Shown one piece after another: positions 1 to 10,096 of a stretch of DNA of 64,000 nucleotides (positions within the stretch are counted from its first letter, which is position 1; each line of letters opens with the position of its first letter). The translations under genes were made by a program, and so were the position numbers. Source of the DNA: Paramicrobacterium humi (lineage in GTDB: Bacteria > Actinomycetota > Actinomycetes > Actinomycetales > Microbacteriaceae); contig NZ_FNRY01000001.1 in assembly GCF_900105715.1 (NCBI RefSeq), forward strand, positions 1 through 64,000, in the 5' to 3' direction. The notes beneath the pieces were generated by a model that saw only the letters and a program-made list of their open reading frames with translations, made no database searches and was not told where the DNA came from.

Positions 1-795
1 AATATCCGCGAGGCCGACGCGATCGCGCAGGTCGTGCGCGGCTTCAGCGACGGCGACGTCGTGCACGTCGAGGGACGGGTCGACCCGAAGTCCGACATGG
101 AGACTATCAACACCGAGCTCATCCTCGCCGACATGGAGACCCTCGAGCGCGCCATCACGCGGTACGAGAAGGAAGTGCGTGGCAAGAAGCTCGATGCGGC
201 CGTGCTCGCCTCCGCCCAGGAGGCTTTGGCCGTGCTGCAGGCGGGAACGCCGCTGTCGGCGGCATCCGTCGATCTCGAACCCATCAAGGAGCTCGGCCTC
301 CTCACGTCGAAGCCGTTCATCTACGTCTTCAACGTCGATGAGGAGATCTTGACGGATGCTGCAAGAAGCAGCAGCTCGCCGATCTCGTCGCCCCGGCCGA
401 GGCCGTCTTCCTCGACGCGAAGATCGAGTCGGAGCTCATCGACCTCGACCCGAGGACGCCACGGAGCTGCTGCAGTCGACGGGCCAGGAGGAGTCCGGAC
501 TCGACCAGCTCGCCCGGGTCGGATTCGACACGCTCGGCTGCAGACCTACCTGACCGCGGGGCCGAAGGAGGCGCGCGCCTGGACGATCCACAAGGGGTGG
601 AAGGCGCCGCAGGCCGCCGGTGTGATCCACACCGACTTCGAGAAGGGCTTCATCAAGGCCGAGGTCATCTCGTTCGAGGACCTCGTCGAGACGGGCTCCG
701 TGCACGAGGCGCGCGCTCACGGCAAGGCCCGCATGGAGGGCAAGGACTACGTCATGCAGGACGGCGACGTGGTGGAGTTCCGGTTCAACGTGTAG
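1..795 (+). pseudogene. ychF: ychF duplicate, 5'-truncated by the window edge
   Basis: Mirror copy of the ychF gene at 17359-18432, starting in mid-gene at base 1 (reading N-I-R-E-A-D). Three one-base deletions of C at about 362, 451 and 538 relative to the right arm shift the frame and then restore it, so the middle of the protein is scrambled while the C-terminal TGS-like part (YVMQDGDVVEFRFNV) is intact. The pattern is that of uncorrected sequencing error, not decay. Confidence 0.9.
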
Positions 796-821
796 CGCGG
801 GTGCTACGATTGTGTATGGGC

Positions 822-1097
822 ATGAGTGAGCCGCACGTCGAGAGCTTGTCGCAGCGGGAGTTGCGCAACGAATCCGGGCGCGTTCTTCGTCTTGTCAGCG
901 AGGGGCAGTCGTTCGTTCTGACCAACCGAGGTGTCGTCGTCGGTCGTATCGTCCCGGTTGACGCGCCCGCCCCCACGTTGCCCATCGTTCGGGCTGCGAA
1001 GCGTGTCGGAGGCTGGGCGGCGTTGAGGCCTCAGCCGATTGAGAGTGATCGACCGATGTCTCACATCGTTGACGAGCTTCGAGAGGATCGGGTGTGA
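822..1097 (+). CDS. Phd/YefM-type antitoxin (duplicate copy)
   Basis: Intact mirror copy of the antitoxin at 17056-17331. The product is identical: a small Phd-fold protein beginning MSEPHVESLSQRELRNESGR. Its stop overlaps the downstream vapC start by GTGA, as in the other arm. One base is missing just upstream (about 815), outside the reading frame. See the right-arm entry for function. Confidence 0.85.
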   Translation: MSEPHVESLSQRELRNESGRVLRLVSEGQSFVLTNRGVVVGRIVPVDAPAPTLPIVRAAKRVGGWAALRPQPIESDRPMSHIVDELREDRV

Positions 1098-1502
1098 GCA
1101 GCACTCCACTCGTCTACGTCGACACGTCCGCACTCGGAGCGCTTCTCATCGCACAAGCGGAGACCGAGGCGCTGGCGGAGTGGCTCGACAGGCGGACGTC
1201 AGCCTCGTGTCGAGTGATCTGCTTGAAACGGAGCTGCGTCGGATGGCCGTGCGCGAGGGGCGGGATCAGGTCAAAGTCAGTGCGATCCTCGATGGCGTTT
1301 CTCTCGCAGCGCTCGATCGTGCCACCTACCGCTCGGCAGGGTTCCTGCCGATGCCATATCTGCGCACTCTAGACGCACTCCATTTGGAGGCGGCGATGCG
1401 CCTTGACGTCGATGCGATCCTCACGTACGACTACCGACTTGCGGAAGCGGCGAGAGCCGCGGCCTTGATGTCATTGCTCCCGGGCGGGAGCAGGCTAGAT
1501 GA
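1094..1502 (+). pseudogene. vapC: VapC PIN toxin, frameshifted duplicate
   Basis: Mirror copy of the toxin at 16649-17059. It begins with GTG overlapping the antitoxin stop and reads correctly for about 32 residues (VYVDTSALGALLIAQAETEA). A missing C at about 1189 shifts the frame, and a second missing C at about 1459 disturbs the C-terminus. The right-arm copy is open. Confidence 0.85.
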
Positions 1503-1702
1503 GTGGTCAAGGGTCGATTTCAGCCGGATGATCGCCTCGGACTCGTCCCATGAAGCGAGGGCTGTCATTGATGACGTGTTGGTCGGCGCAACCAGAGTGG
1601 TTGATTCTATGCGAGAGGCAGTGTGCAGGCGCGGATGGATGGGCAGAGTAGCGCCGACCGTCGCGGACCGCGTGCTGGGCGTGTGCGGATGCGAACGCGA
1701 CT

Positions 1703-2343
1703 TCACTGTTCGAGGATGCTCGACAACCTGACGACTGGTTTGCCCGTGGACTTCGCGTATGCGATTTTCGCGACGAGTGGACTCGCCGATGTACCCTCCA
1801 GGATCTACGACGAAGACGGCATCCGCAAGATCGATCTTCTTGATGTGGAGTTCGTCGAGCGCTCGCTTCTGATCGGTTGTGATTGCGTCGCCTCGGTGCT
1901 GGAAGACCGCTGGCGCCACGACGATCGCCCGGCGAGCGTGAGCTTGCGATTGGCATCGGCAATTTCGTCGCAAAACCTCGTGGAACCGCAGATGCAGATG
2001 ACCTTTGTGGCATCCTCTGTCACCTCACGCAGTTCGTGGGGTACTCCCAGTCGGCCGCCGTCAGTGCAAGTTCGTCATCAGCTGGCAGCTTGGCCATGAC
2101 TTGATCAAGCGGGACAACTCGAGACGCTCCGCCTCGCAGGTCGAGTACGTCGAGTTTGCAGTCTTGACGCATCCGCTCGATGTCCCGCACGAGTTCCGCA
2201 TATGAGTTGCCAAACGGTTTAACCGGTTCCTTCGTGTATGCCGGCTTGCCCTTGTCATCTGGGTAGAGTTCACGGATCTCCCAACTCTGCTCACCGCTGT
2301 GATCATGCACATCAAGGCTGACGACATACCTCCAAGTTCCCAT
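1703..2343 (-). pseudogene. Deoxyribosyltransferase-like protein, frameshifted duplicate
   Basis: Mirror copy of 15807-16448. It has one inserted T (about 1768) and two deleted C (about 1928 and 2044) relative to the right arm. The deletion at 2044 matters. In this version the N-terminal domain ends at a TGA that overlaps a GTG start for the C-terminal domain (GTGA), making two coupled genes, whereas the right arm reads through as one protein. The left arm is the error-prone one, so I favour the fusion, but the two-gene reading is architecturally plausible. Confidence 0.8.
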
Positions 2344-2742
2344 ATCGTCAGAGTAGCCGGGAGCTCCGACGCAGTCGCGTGCATGCACGCGTGCTGTGCG
2401 CGGAGTTTGGTGCAAAGCTCGACGACGCTGTGTTGGCAAACCGCTGGCCCTGACGCAACGTGGGAGAGTGGCGTCCACGGTGGCTGATTGAGTTGGCTTC
2501 TGCGCACAGCGATTGCTCGGTGATGAGATCACTGGGCAACCCGTGGAGACTCTCGCGCTGAAGTGACCCGACGAGAAGGTAGCCCGCGCCGCAGCTCGGG
2601 TCGGAGCGGTGGGTCGAGAAGTGGTCAACTACGGAATGTGGAGGACTTCCGCTTCATCATCAGACTGCTCGACGCTTCGCCCACAGTCGTCCGTGACAGC
2701 CGGTCGAAGCGCGTATCAAGACTTCCGACCTGCTGTCCTGAT

Positions 2743-2763
2743 TGCTATCATTAGTGCTATCAT
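2743..2763 (+). promoter_or_regulatory. Direct-repeat operator / extended -10 (duplicate)
   Basis: Two copies of TGCTATCAT spaced 12 bases apart, immediately upstream of the FitA-like antitoxin. Identical to the site at 15387-15407 in the right arm. Confidence 0.55.
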
Positions 2764-2778
2764 CGGGAGGTGATGCGG

Positions 2779-3012
2779 ATGTCGTCCATCATCGTGCGCG
2801 GTCTTGACGACTCGGTCAAGGAACAACTCGTCGCTCAGGCGAAACGCCACGGGCGGTCGATGGAGGCCGAGGTGCGCGACATCCTGACCAAAGCGGCGCA
2901 ACGTCCGAACATCGGCGTCGCGCTGATGCGAGCGGCGCAGAGTGCCGGGGGCGTAGACGTCCTTCCGATTCCGGAGCGTAGTGACATTGCTCGTGCGGTG
3001 GACTTCGAATGA
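2779..3012 (+). CDS. FitA-like RHH antitoxin (duplicate copy)
   Basis: Intact, identical mirror copy of the antitoxin at 15138-15371. The start ATG is placed 8 bases after a GGAGG ribosome site. It overlaps the downstream toxin by ATGA. See the right-arm entry for function. Confidence 0.85.
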   Translation: MSSIIVRGLDDSVKEQLVAQAKRHGRSMEAEVRDILTKAAQRPNIGVALMRAAQSAGGVDVLPIPERSDIARAVDFE

Positions 3013-3427
3013 TCGTCCTGGACACCAACGTGATCTCCGAGCTCTTCCGCCGGGAGCCCGACGCGCGAGTGGTGTCCTGGCTCGAATCGCTTGAGGATGA
3101 CGTTGCGATAACGGCCATAACGCTGGCCGAGCTGTTCGCCGGCGTGCGCCGGATGCCGGACGGGCGACGGAAGGCTGACCTGGCAAGGGCCGTGTCCGCG
3201 GCGGTCGAGCCGTACCGGGGCGGGCATGCGGTGCTTCCGTTCGACGAAGCGTGTGCCGTTCCGTACGCCGAGATCCTGCTTGAGCGAGAGCGCGCGGGGC
3301 TCCGATCGCGACGGCAGATGCGCAGATCGCGGCTATCTGCCGGACACTTGATGCAGTGTGTGCTACGCGGAACACCAGGGACTTCGCCCACACAGGCGTG
3401 GCCGTCGTCGATCCTTGGGCGAGCTGA
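3009..3427 (+). pseudogene. FitB/VapC-like PIN toxin, frameshifted duplicate
   Basis: Mirror copy of 14722-15141. It reads correctly through the first PIN motifs (MIVLDTNVISELFRREPDAR) and loses frame at a missing C near 3301, about 98 residues in, so the second acidic cluster (ATADAQIAA) is lost. The right-arm copy is complete. Confidence 0.88.
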
Positions 3428-3527
3428 GGCCTGCGCGGCGAATGCTCGTCGGTCAGCGCTGATTCCTGGCCGTGATGCATGACAGGCTGAGATGTATACG
3501 AGACGTATTGAGCGCTCAGGGTGACGC

Positions 3528-4135
3528 GTGACCGAGACGACGAACGTTAGACGGGCCAGGAAGCTTTTGTTCTCTGGCGCGCTGACGTGCGCCGTCATCC
3601 TAGGAAGCGCCGAGGCGATCAACCGAATTCTGGCCTCGCAGCTCGTCGGCGATGTCGATGCAGCGCACACAGCTGTAGTCGTTCTCGGCTTTGCGAATCG
3701 GACCCCGGAAATCAACGCAATCAACAAATGGCGGGTACGCTCCGGAATCGCGACAGCGGTACTGTACCAAGCCGATCTTCTGGTCTTCTCCGGCGGCGAT
3801 CCGGGTGGGTTCTGCGAAGCCGAGATCATGGCGACCTACGCGCAAGAGCTGGGCTATCGAGGCCCCATCGAGACTGAAGCCGCGTCGCAGACGACCGAGG
3901 AGAACCTTCAGAACACCGCGCATCTCATGGAATGGCGGACAGAATTGCCCTGGTGTCCAATCCGTTGCACGCGTATAGAGCCCGGAAACTGCTTGCGCAT
4001 CTTCGGCCCGATCTCGCCCGCCGGCTTGTCAGAACGCGTGAGGTGCGATCGGGACGATGGAGCATCTTGATCCCGATCGGCACCCTGGTCGAAGCAAGCG
4101 TGCTCTTGCGCGAGAGGCTTCATCGTCGGCGCTGA
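3528..4135 (+). pseudogene. DUF218 (YdcF-like) protein, frameshifted duplicate
   Basis: Mirror copy of 14013-14621. It starts with GTG and stays in frame for about 135 residues, until one missing base at about 3933 (right arm reads aatcgg, left reads aatgg). The C-terminal quarter is lost. Confidence 0.88.
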
Positions 4136-4209
4136 TTGCGGTTGGCGATCACCACGCTTACGCTCGGCCTCAGCGAGACTCTTCAACACCATCGCGAGAA
4201 CGGTGACCT

Positions 4210-5136
4210 ATGGGCACTCTGAGCTATACGGCAACGGTCTCCCTGGATGGGTACGTTGCCGGCGCAACAGGCGACTTCCAATGGTCAGCGCCGGACGCGG
4301 AAGTGTTCCAGTTCCACGTTGACCGCATGAGCTCCGTTTCCACGGAGGTGCTGGGCCGAAACACCTACGTGCTGCTGAAGTACTGGGAAACAGAGCCAGA
4401 CGACGGCTCTTGGGATGCCGCCGAGCACGAGTTCGCGCGGCGATGGCGAGACATCGAGCATGTCGTCGCCTCCTCGACATTGACGCAGGATGAGCTTGCC
4501 GGCCGATCCCGATTAGTGGAGCGCCTCGGTCTTGAAGAGCTCCGGGAGATCGTGACGCAGCGTCGGGTGAGGTCGAGATCTTCGGTCCGACAACGGCGCG
4601 AGAGGCGATCTGCAGCGGCATGGTTGACGACTTCCGGTTCTTCGTCGTTCCCATGGCAGTGGGTGCGGGCTTGCGTGCCCTGCCCGACCACGCACATCTG
4701 GACTTAGAACTGGTCGAGCATCGCATCTTCGGCAACGGCACGGCCTACCTGCACTACCGGCCCCGCCGGCTCGGTACAGGAGGCCACACGGAAACCCCGC
4801 AAGAGGCGTTGGTTTCGAGAGTCCGCAGCAGCCTCGCGGAGGTCCCGACACACCGGGAAGTCTCGATGTTCGGCGGCGAGCTATCCTCGTAAACGACAAG
4901 ATGATCGTCAGCGCGCAGAAGGACGGCGGGCTCCTGGTTCGCGTCGCGGCTGAGCGCCACGGCGAGCTCGTTCGCCGCCTGGAGCGACGCAAGCGGTGAT
5001 GGGCGCAGGCCGCGAGATGAGTCCCGGATGGATCAACGTCGCTGCGGATTCGATCCGTGAGGACGAGAATCTTGAATTCTGGCTTCACGCCGCTCTGGAG
5101 TACAACCGCCGTGTCAGCCGCCCGCGCAGCGGTTAG
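4210..5136 (+). pseudogene. RibD_C-TfoX fusion protein, frameshifted duplicate
   Basis: Mirror copy of 13009-13938. Three one-base deletions at about 4557 (G), 4877 (C) and 4979 (C) split it into three reading frames. The N-terminal reductase-like half, the MFGG stretch and the C-terminal TfoX part can all still be recognised piecewise. Confidence 0.88.
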
Positions 5137-5531
5137 TTGAGGATCGCAGCGAGGGGCACGAGCGGCACGAGACCCTCCACCTTCGCCCGCAGTCCGTCGT
5201 CAACAGTGCAGAGTGCATCGGCCTGGAGGCGCGTGAGGGCGACGAGTTCCGCGTCGAGAACCGAATCCCACGACTGCTCGGCGGCGATGTCCCACGCGAC
5301 GTCACGCGAGACACGATCGCCGAGCAATCGCATCGTGAATCGGGTGATCCGCTCTTGCATGTCCTTGACATCACTCTCGTCAACCTGTCCGGCGCGAAGC
5401 GCGAGAAGAAGGAGTTGAAGCGCCTGCGATCGAACACCCTGGGCTCCAACGACCTGATGGTTTGCGCTTGGGGTCAGCTGGTGCACGACGATGTGAAACA
5501 GGGTGGGCGCATCGATCACGATTCGGCTCAT
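5133..5531 (-). CDS. PIN-like orphan protein (duplicate copy)
   Basis: Intact mirror copy of 12614-13012, with the same length and an identical protein. It converges on the RibD-TfoX copy with a few bases of 3' overlap. See the right-arm entry for interpretation. Confidence 0.75.
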   Translation of the reverse strand: MSRIVIDAPTLFHIVVHQLTPSANHQVVGAQGVRSQALQLLLLALRAGQVDESDVKDMQERITRFTMRLLGDRVSRDVAWDIAAEQSWDSVLDAELVALTRLQADALCTVDDGLRAKVEGLVPLVPLAAILN

Positions 5532-5614
5532 GGGGCCTCCCGATGTGGTCTCTTCAGCGTACGCAATGGCGAGGGAGCTGCCCACCTATCGACCCGCCTT
5601 CCGAGCTGCGCCAT

Positions 5615-6526
5615 TCAGCGCGCCTGGCCGAGAAGCTGCGGCGTGTAGGCCTTCGCCTGCGCTCTCAGGGCCTCCGCCACCGCGGCGACGGCGGGCAGCC
5701 GAAGCGAGTCGGGGCGCAGCACCATCCAGTAGGGCAGTCGTTCGGCGAAGTCGTCGGGCAGAAGCCGCACGAGATCGTCGTGCTGGTCGGCCATGAAGCA
5801 GGGCAGGAAGCCGATGCCCGCACCCGCGCGGGCGGCCTCGACGTGCACGAAGACGTTTGTCGAGCTCAGCGAGTCCCGCATTGTCGAACGAGGCGGCGCG
5901 GCGCGTCCAGGTCGTCGACGAGCAGCATGGAGTCGACGAAATACACCAGCGGATGCCGCGTGAGCTGTTCCGCATTGCGTGGTTCGCCGTGCTCGGCGAG
6001 ATACGGGCGCGAGGCGTACATGCCGAGAAGATAATCGCCGAGGCGGAATGCGCTGGCGCGGTGAACCTGCGGCTCGCCGACGACGACTTCGATGTCGACG
6101 CCCGAGCGGTGCTGCAGCGCGCGCCTCGTCACAGTCTCGATCTCGACGCTGATGCGGGGTGCCGCTTGCGCAGTTGCGTGACCGCCGGTGTGGCGATGTA
6201 CGCGCTGAACCCGTCGGTTGCCGACATGCGCACCATGCCCGAGAGCTGAGACTGCGGTTCTTCGGCGCCGGTTCCCAGCGTCTGGAGCGCCGTCTCGATC
6301 TGCTCCGCCGCGTGCACGGCGCGCCGGCCGAGCTCTGTCAGCTCCCACGCGCCGACGGATCGGGCGAGAACATGCCCGCCGAGATCGCGCTCGAGCTGTC
6401 GATGCGACGCGAGACCGTCGTGTGATTCAGCTGCAGCGCCTCGGCGGCGGTCGTGAAACGACCGGTGCGAGCGACAGCGAGCAGCACGAGCAGGTTGTCG
6501 GGGTCAGTCAGGGGCAACGGTGCCAT
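5615..6526 (-). pseudogene. LysR-family regulator, frameshifted duplicate
   Basis: Mirror copy of 11616-12530. Missing bases at about 5886, 6155 and 6395 break the frame three times, between the helix-turn-helix and the effector domain and again near the C-terminus. The right-arm copy is open throughout. Confidence 0.88.
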
Positions 6527-6663
6527 ATCTGCAATTATGCACACCGCATCCTCGCAGTTGCCCGTTGATGCACGCTGGCCTGGTCAGGCACACTCGATGC
6601 AGCCGTCTCCGCGCACTCGAGCGATGACGGCGGTCAATGGAGACACTGAAGGAGAAAACGCCG

Positions 6664-8042
6664 ATGAGCGTCAATCAACAGCCGAGCGGCGCGACCGCAA
6701 CCGGGCGAAAGCCGAACAGCTCGAACCAGGGTGACGTGCCGGTCGGGCTCAAGAAAGTCGTCGCGGCCTCGATGGTCGGAACCGTCGTCGAATGGTACGA
6801 GTTCTTCCTGTACGCCACGGCCGCTTCGCTCGTGTTCGGCACGTTCTTCTTTCCTGCATCGGACAGCCCTCTCGACGGCATCATCGCCGCATTCGTGACC
6901 TACGCGGTGGGCTTCGTCGCGCGCCCCCTCGCGGAATCGTGTTCGGCCAGATCGGTGACAAGCTCGGCCGCAAGCACACGCTTCAGGCGACGATCATCCT
7001 GGTCGGTGTCGCGACATTCCTCATGGGCTGCCTTCCCGGCTTTGCGAGCATCGGCTACTGGGCTCCCGCCCTGCTCGTTGCGCTTCGCTTCCTCCAGGGC
7101 TTCGCGGTCGGCGGCGAATGGGGTGGCGCCGTGCTGCTCGTCGCCGAGCACAGCCGGCGCGCAGCCGGGATTCTGGGCAAGCTGGCCGCAAGCTGCGGTG
7201 CCCGTCGGGAACCTCATCGCGACGCTCGTGCTGTTCGCGATGTCCTGGCTGCTTCCCGACGACCAATTCCTCGGCTGGGCTGGCGCGTGGCGTTCTGGCT
7301 CTCCGCTCTGATCGTGATCATCGGGTACTACATCCGCACGCGCGTCTCGGAGTCGCCGATCTTCCTCGAGGCCAAGGCCGAGCAGGAGCGCACGAAGGCC
7401 GCGGGAGTGGGCGTCGGTGCCGTTGTCCGCCGCTACCCCGGAAAGCTGCTGCAGGCGATGGGTCTGCGATTCGCCGAGAACATCGTCTACTACATCATCG
7501 TGAGCTTCTCGATCGTGTACCTCTCGACGGTCGTGAAGTTCGACACGAGTGAGCTTCTCTTCGCTCTCCTGATCGCGCATGTCGTGCACTTCATCGTGAT
7601 TCCTCAAGTGGGCCGCCTCACCGACGCGCTCGGCCGCAAGCCGGTCTACCTCGCGGGCGCCATTCTCAGCGCCACCTGGGCGCTGTTCGCGTTCCCGATG
7701 TTCGACTCCGCCAACCCCGTGCTCATCGTGGTCGCGATCACGATCGGGCTCTGCTTCCACGCGCTCATGTACGCAGGTCAGCCCGCGGTGATGGGCGAGA
7801 TGTTCCCCACGCGCATGAGGTACTCCGGCGTCTCGCTCGGCTACCAGGTCACGTCGATCGTCGCCGGATCGCTCGCGCCGATCATCGCGGTCACCCTGCT
7901 GAAGGACTTCGGCTCGTGGGTTCCCGTCGCCGTGTACGTCGGGATCGCCTGCGTCATCACGGCGATCACGGTGCTGACGCTGCGCGAGACCTCGGGCGTC
8001 GCTCTCGAGGACGTCGATGCGGAGGACGCCGCTCGCGTCTAG
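6664..8042 (+). pseudogene. MHS-family MFS transporter, frameshifted duplicate
   Basis: Mirror copy of 10097-11478. It carries three private deletions (about 6931, 7155 and 7170) plus the deletion at about 7279 that is also present in the right arm. ATG at 6664 follows a GGAG at a suitable distance. Confidence 0.88.
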
Positions 8043-8090
8043 AACCTTCGGTGCGGGGCCATTCGCCGGTCGGCGAGTGCCCCGTTGCCG

Positions 8091-8527
8091 CTACGCTCGC
8101 TCGAACATCAGATCGGTCAATTGATCCGGTTCGACCCAGGCGAAGGCAAAATCGCGGTCATAGGGTTCGAGCCCCCATTTCGTCGCAAACGCATAAATCG
8201 CTGCCGGCGACATGTGATCGAGAGTCTGCACGCCCAGGCGGCCTTCCGCGTTCTCCCGAGGATCTGACCTTGGCGTTTGCCCAGCCGAGCTGTCGCGTGC
8301 GCGTTGTGCACGTCCGACACTTCAGCCGCGTCGACGGTTTTGTAGAAGCGATCCGGAGTGCGGGCGAACCGATTGGGGTAGACGAGGTGCTCCCAGTCGG
8401 CGCCCGGGCTCTCGCCGCCGTCCTGGACAACAGTGAGCGTGCCGTCCTCCGGCGCGTGAGACCACAGCTCCCACTCCTGACCCCGCCACGTCCCGTAGCT
8501 GCCCGTCAGCTCCCTGCCGTCGCTCAT
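8091..8527 (-). pseudogene. Hypothetical protein, frameshifted duplicate
   Basis: Mirror copy of 9611-10047. It shares the frameshift at about 8256 with the right arm. It also has a private deletion and insertion close together (about 8266 and 8275) that scramble a few residues but keep length. I do not recognise the family. Confidence 0.7.
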
Positions 8528-8655
8528 CCACACACCTGCACGCTACGGCATCCGCCCGCTCCGGAATAAATAGTCAATCTATGCTTGTTGCCTGCTCATG
8601 ACGATGGAGAGTATGGCGACACAGAGCGAGATGGAAGCGAACAGAGGCACGACAC

Positions 8656-9065
8656 GTGAGCGCCCGGACCCGGCCGGTGGCGCATTCTCGCCGTGCTGCT
8701 CGTCGTCATCTTCATGTCGCTCATCAGCGTCAGCATCGTCAACTGGCTTTCCCTCGATCCAGAGCGGACTCGACGCGAGCCCAATCGACATCCAGTGGTG
8801 CTCTCGGGTTATGCGCTGACGTTCGCATCGTGTCGTCGCAGCCCGCCCGCGCACGTATGGCGCGAGCATCTTCGTCTCCTCATCTCTTCACCCTGTCATC
8901 GATCGCCGCGCTCGCCCCGACGCGGACCTGCTAAGTCGGCGATTCATCCAGGCATCGGCTGGGTCTCGTGAATCCGAGGGGGGCATGATCAGCAGTACTT
9001 TCGGGCGCGAACGCGGCAAGCGTTCGCTACTTCGCAGCGCGTCGGCGTGTCCGTCGCCATCGGTC
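8656..9065 (+). pseudogene. DHA2-type MFS transporter, 5' fragment into the fold (left)
   Basis: Starts VSARTGRWRILAVLLVVIF, with GTG 8 bases after a GAGG, and runs to the palindrome centre. Allowing for many single-base errors, the frames together spell the first part of a 14-TM drug:H+ antiporter-2 protein: first membrane segment, an IQ.GL.A stretch, the YALTF helix, then GAER-like text near the centre. The rest of the gene is absent because the sequence folds back. Quality is worst here. Confidence 0.7.
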
Positions 9066-9066
9066 C

Positions 9067-9480
9067 CCGCGGCCCATCGCGAGACCCGACCGCGCCGAAT
9101 AGCCGAACGCCTTGCGCGTTCGGCGCCGCGAAAGTACTGCTGATCATGCCCACGCCTGCGGATTCCGAGCCCGAGCCGATGCCCTGGATGAATCGCGCGC
9201 GTTGAGCAGGTCCGGCGTCGGGGCGAGGCTGGCGATCGATGCAGGGGAAGATGCCGACGACGATGCCCCCGCCCCATCACGCGCCGCGGCCGCTGCGACG
9301 AGCACGATGCGAACGTCAGCGCATAACCCGAGAGCACCCACTGGATGTCGGATTGGCTCGCGTCGAGTCCGCTCTGGATCGAGGAAGAGCCACGTTGACG
9401 ATGCTGACGCTGATGAGCGACATGAAGATGACGACGAGCAGCACGGCGAGAATGCGCCACCGGCCGGTCCGGGCGCTCAC
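9067..9480 (-). pseudogene. DHA2-type MFS transporter, 5' fragment into the fold (right)
   Basis: Mirror of 8656-9065 and slightly better read. GTG at 9480 gives VSARTGRWRILAVLLVVIF, then a frameshift, then SGLDASQSDIQ and WVLSGYALTF in another frame, consistent with TM1-TM2 of a DHA2-family multidrug efflux protein. Further fragments (GRG, APTPDLLNAR, then GIGSG-like text) follow up to the centre. Only about the first third of a roughly 470-residue family member is present. The real genome presumably continues with the rest of this gene beyond the contig end. An alternative ATG at 9540 is in the same frame. Confidence 0.7.
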
Positions 9481-9610
9481 GTGTCGTGCCTCTGTTCGCT
9501 TCCATCTCGCTCTGTGTCGCCATACTCCTCCATCGCTCATGAGCAGGCAACAAGCATAGATTGACTATTTATTCCGGAGCGGGCGGATGCCGTAGCGTGC
9601 AGGTGTGTGG

Positions 9611-10047
9611 ATGAGCGACGGCAGGGAGCTGACGGGCAGCTACGGGACGTGGCGGGGTCAGGAGTGGGAGCTGTGGTCTCACGCGCCGGAGGACGGCACG
9701 CTCACTGTTGTCCAGGACGGCGGCGAGAGCCCGGGCGCCGACTGGGAGCACCTCGTCTACCCCAATCGGTTCGCCCGCACTCCGGATCGCTTCTACAAAA
9801 CCGTCGACGCGGCTGAAGTGTCGGACGTGCACAACGCGCACGCGACAGCTCGGCTGGGCAACGCCAAGGTCCAGATCCTCGGGAGAACGCGGAAGGCCGC
9901 CTGGGCGTGCAGACTCTCGATCACATGTCGCCGGCAGCGATTTATGCGTTTGCGACGAAATGGGGGCTCGAACCCTATGACCGCGATTTTGCCTTCGCCT
10001 GGGTCGAACCGGATCAATTGACCGATCTGATGTTCGAGCGAGCGTAG
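9611..10047 (+). pseudogene. Hypothetical protein with a frameshift shared by both arms
   Basis: I do not recognise the family. Starting at ATG 9611 (or GTG 9605), about 90 residues read well (DGRELTGSYGTWRGQEWELW). The frame then breaks at about 9883, and another frame continues convincingly (GRLGVQTLDHMSPAAIYAFA ... WVEPDQLTDLMFERA) to a TAG at 10047. Restoring one base (ggg to ggcg) would give a single soluble protein of about 145 residues rich in Trp and acidic residues. Both arms lack the base, so this is either a true frameshift or a systematic base-calling error. It lies divergent from the DHA2 gene and convergent with the MHS transporter. Confidence 0.6.
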
Positions 10048-10053
10048 CGGCAA

Positions 10054-10085
10054 CGGGGCCACTCGCCGACCGGCGAATGGCCCCG
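10054..10085. terminator. Hairpin between convergent genes
   Basis: CGGGGCCACTCGCC pairs with GGCGAATGGCCCCG around a GACC loop. This gives a 14-bp stem with one C/A mismatch on the plus strand, which becomes a U-G pair on the minus-strand transcript, so it probably ends the MHS transporter mRNA. There is no U-tract. Mirrored at about 8053-8084, where one base is missing. Confidence 0.6.
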
Positions 10086-10096
10086 CACCGAAGGTT

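Larger units (their letters stand above)
1..9065. repeat. Left arm of giant inverted duplication (error-rich)
   Basis: This arm is the reverse complement of 9067-18156: base 1 pairs with 18156 and base 8581 with 9557. By hand alignment outside the last 500 bases it differs from the right arm by 21 single-base deletions and 2 single-base insertions, mostly in short G or C runs, and I noticed no substitutions. That accounts exactly for the 19-base length difference. Most genes here are frameshifted while their mirror copies are open. The arm continues to the window edge inside ychF, so its full length is unknown. I infer an uncorrected fold-back read at a contig end. Confidence 0.95.
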
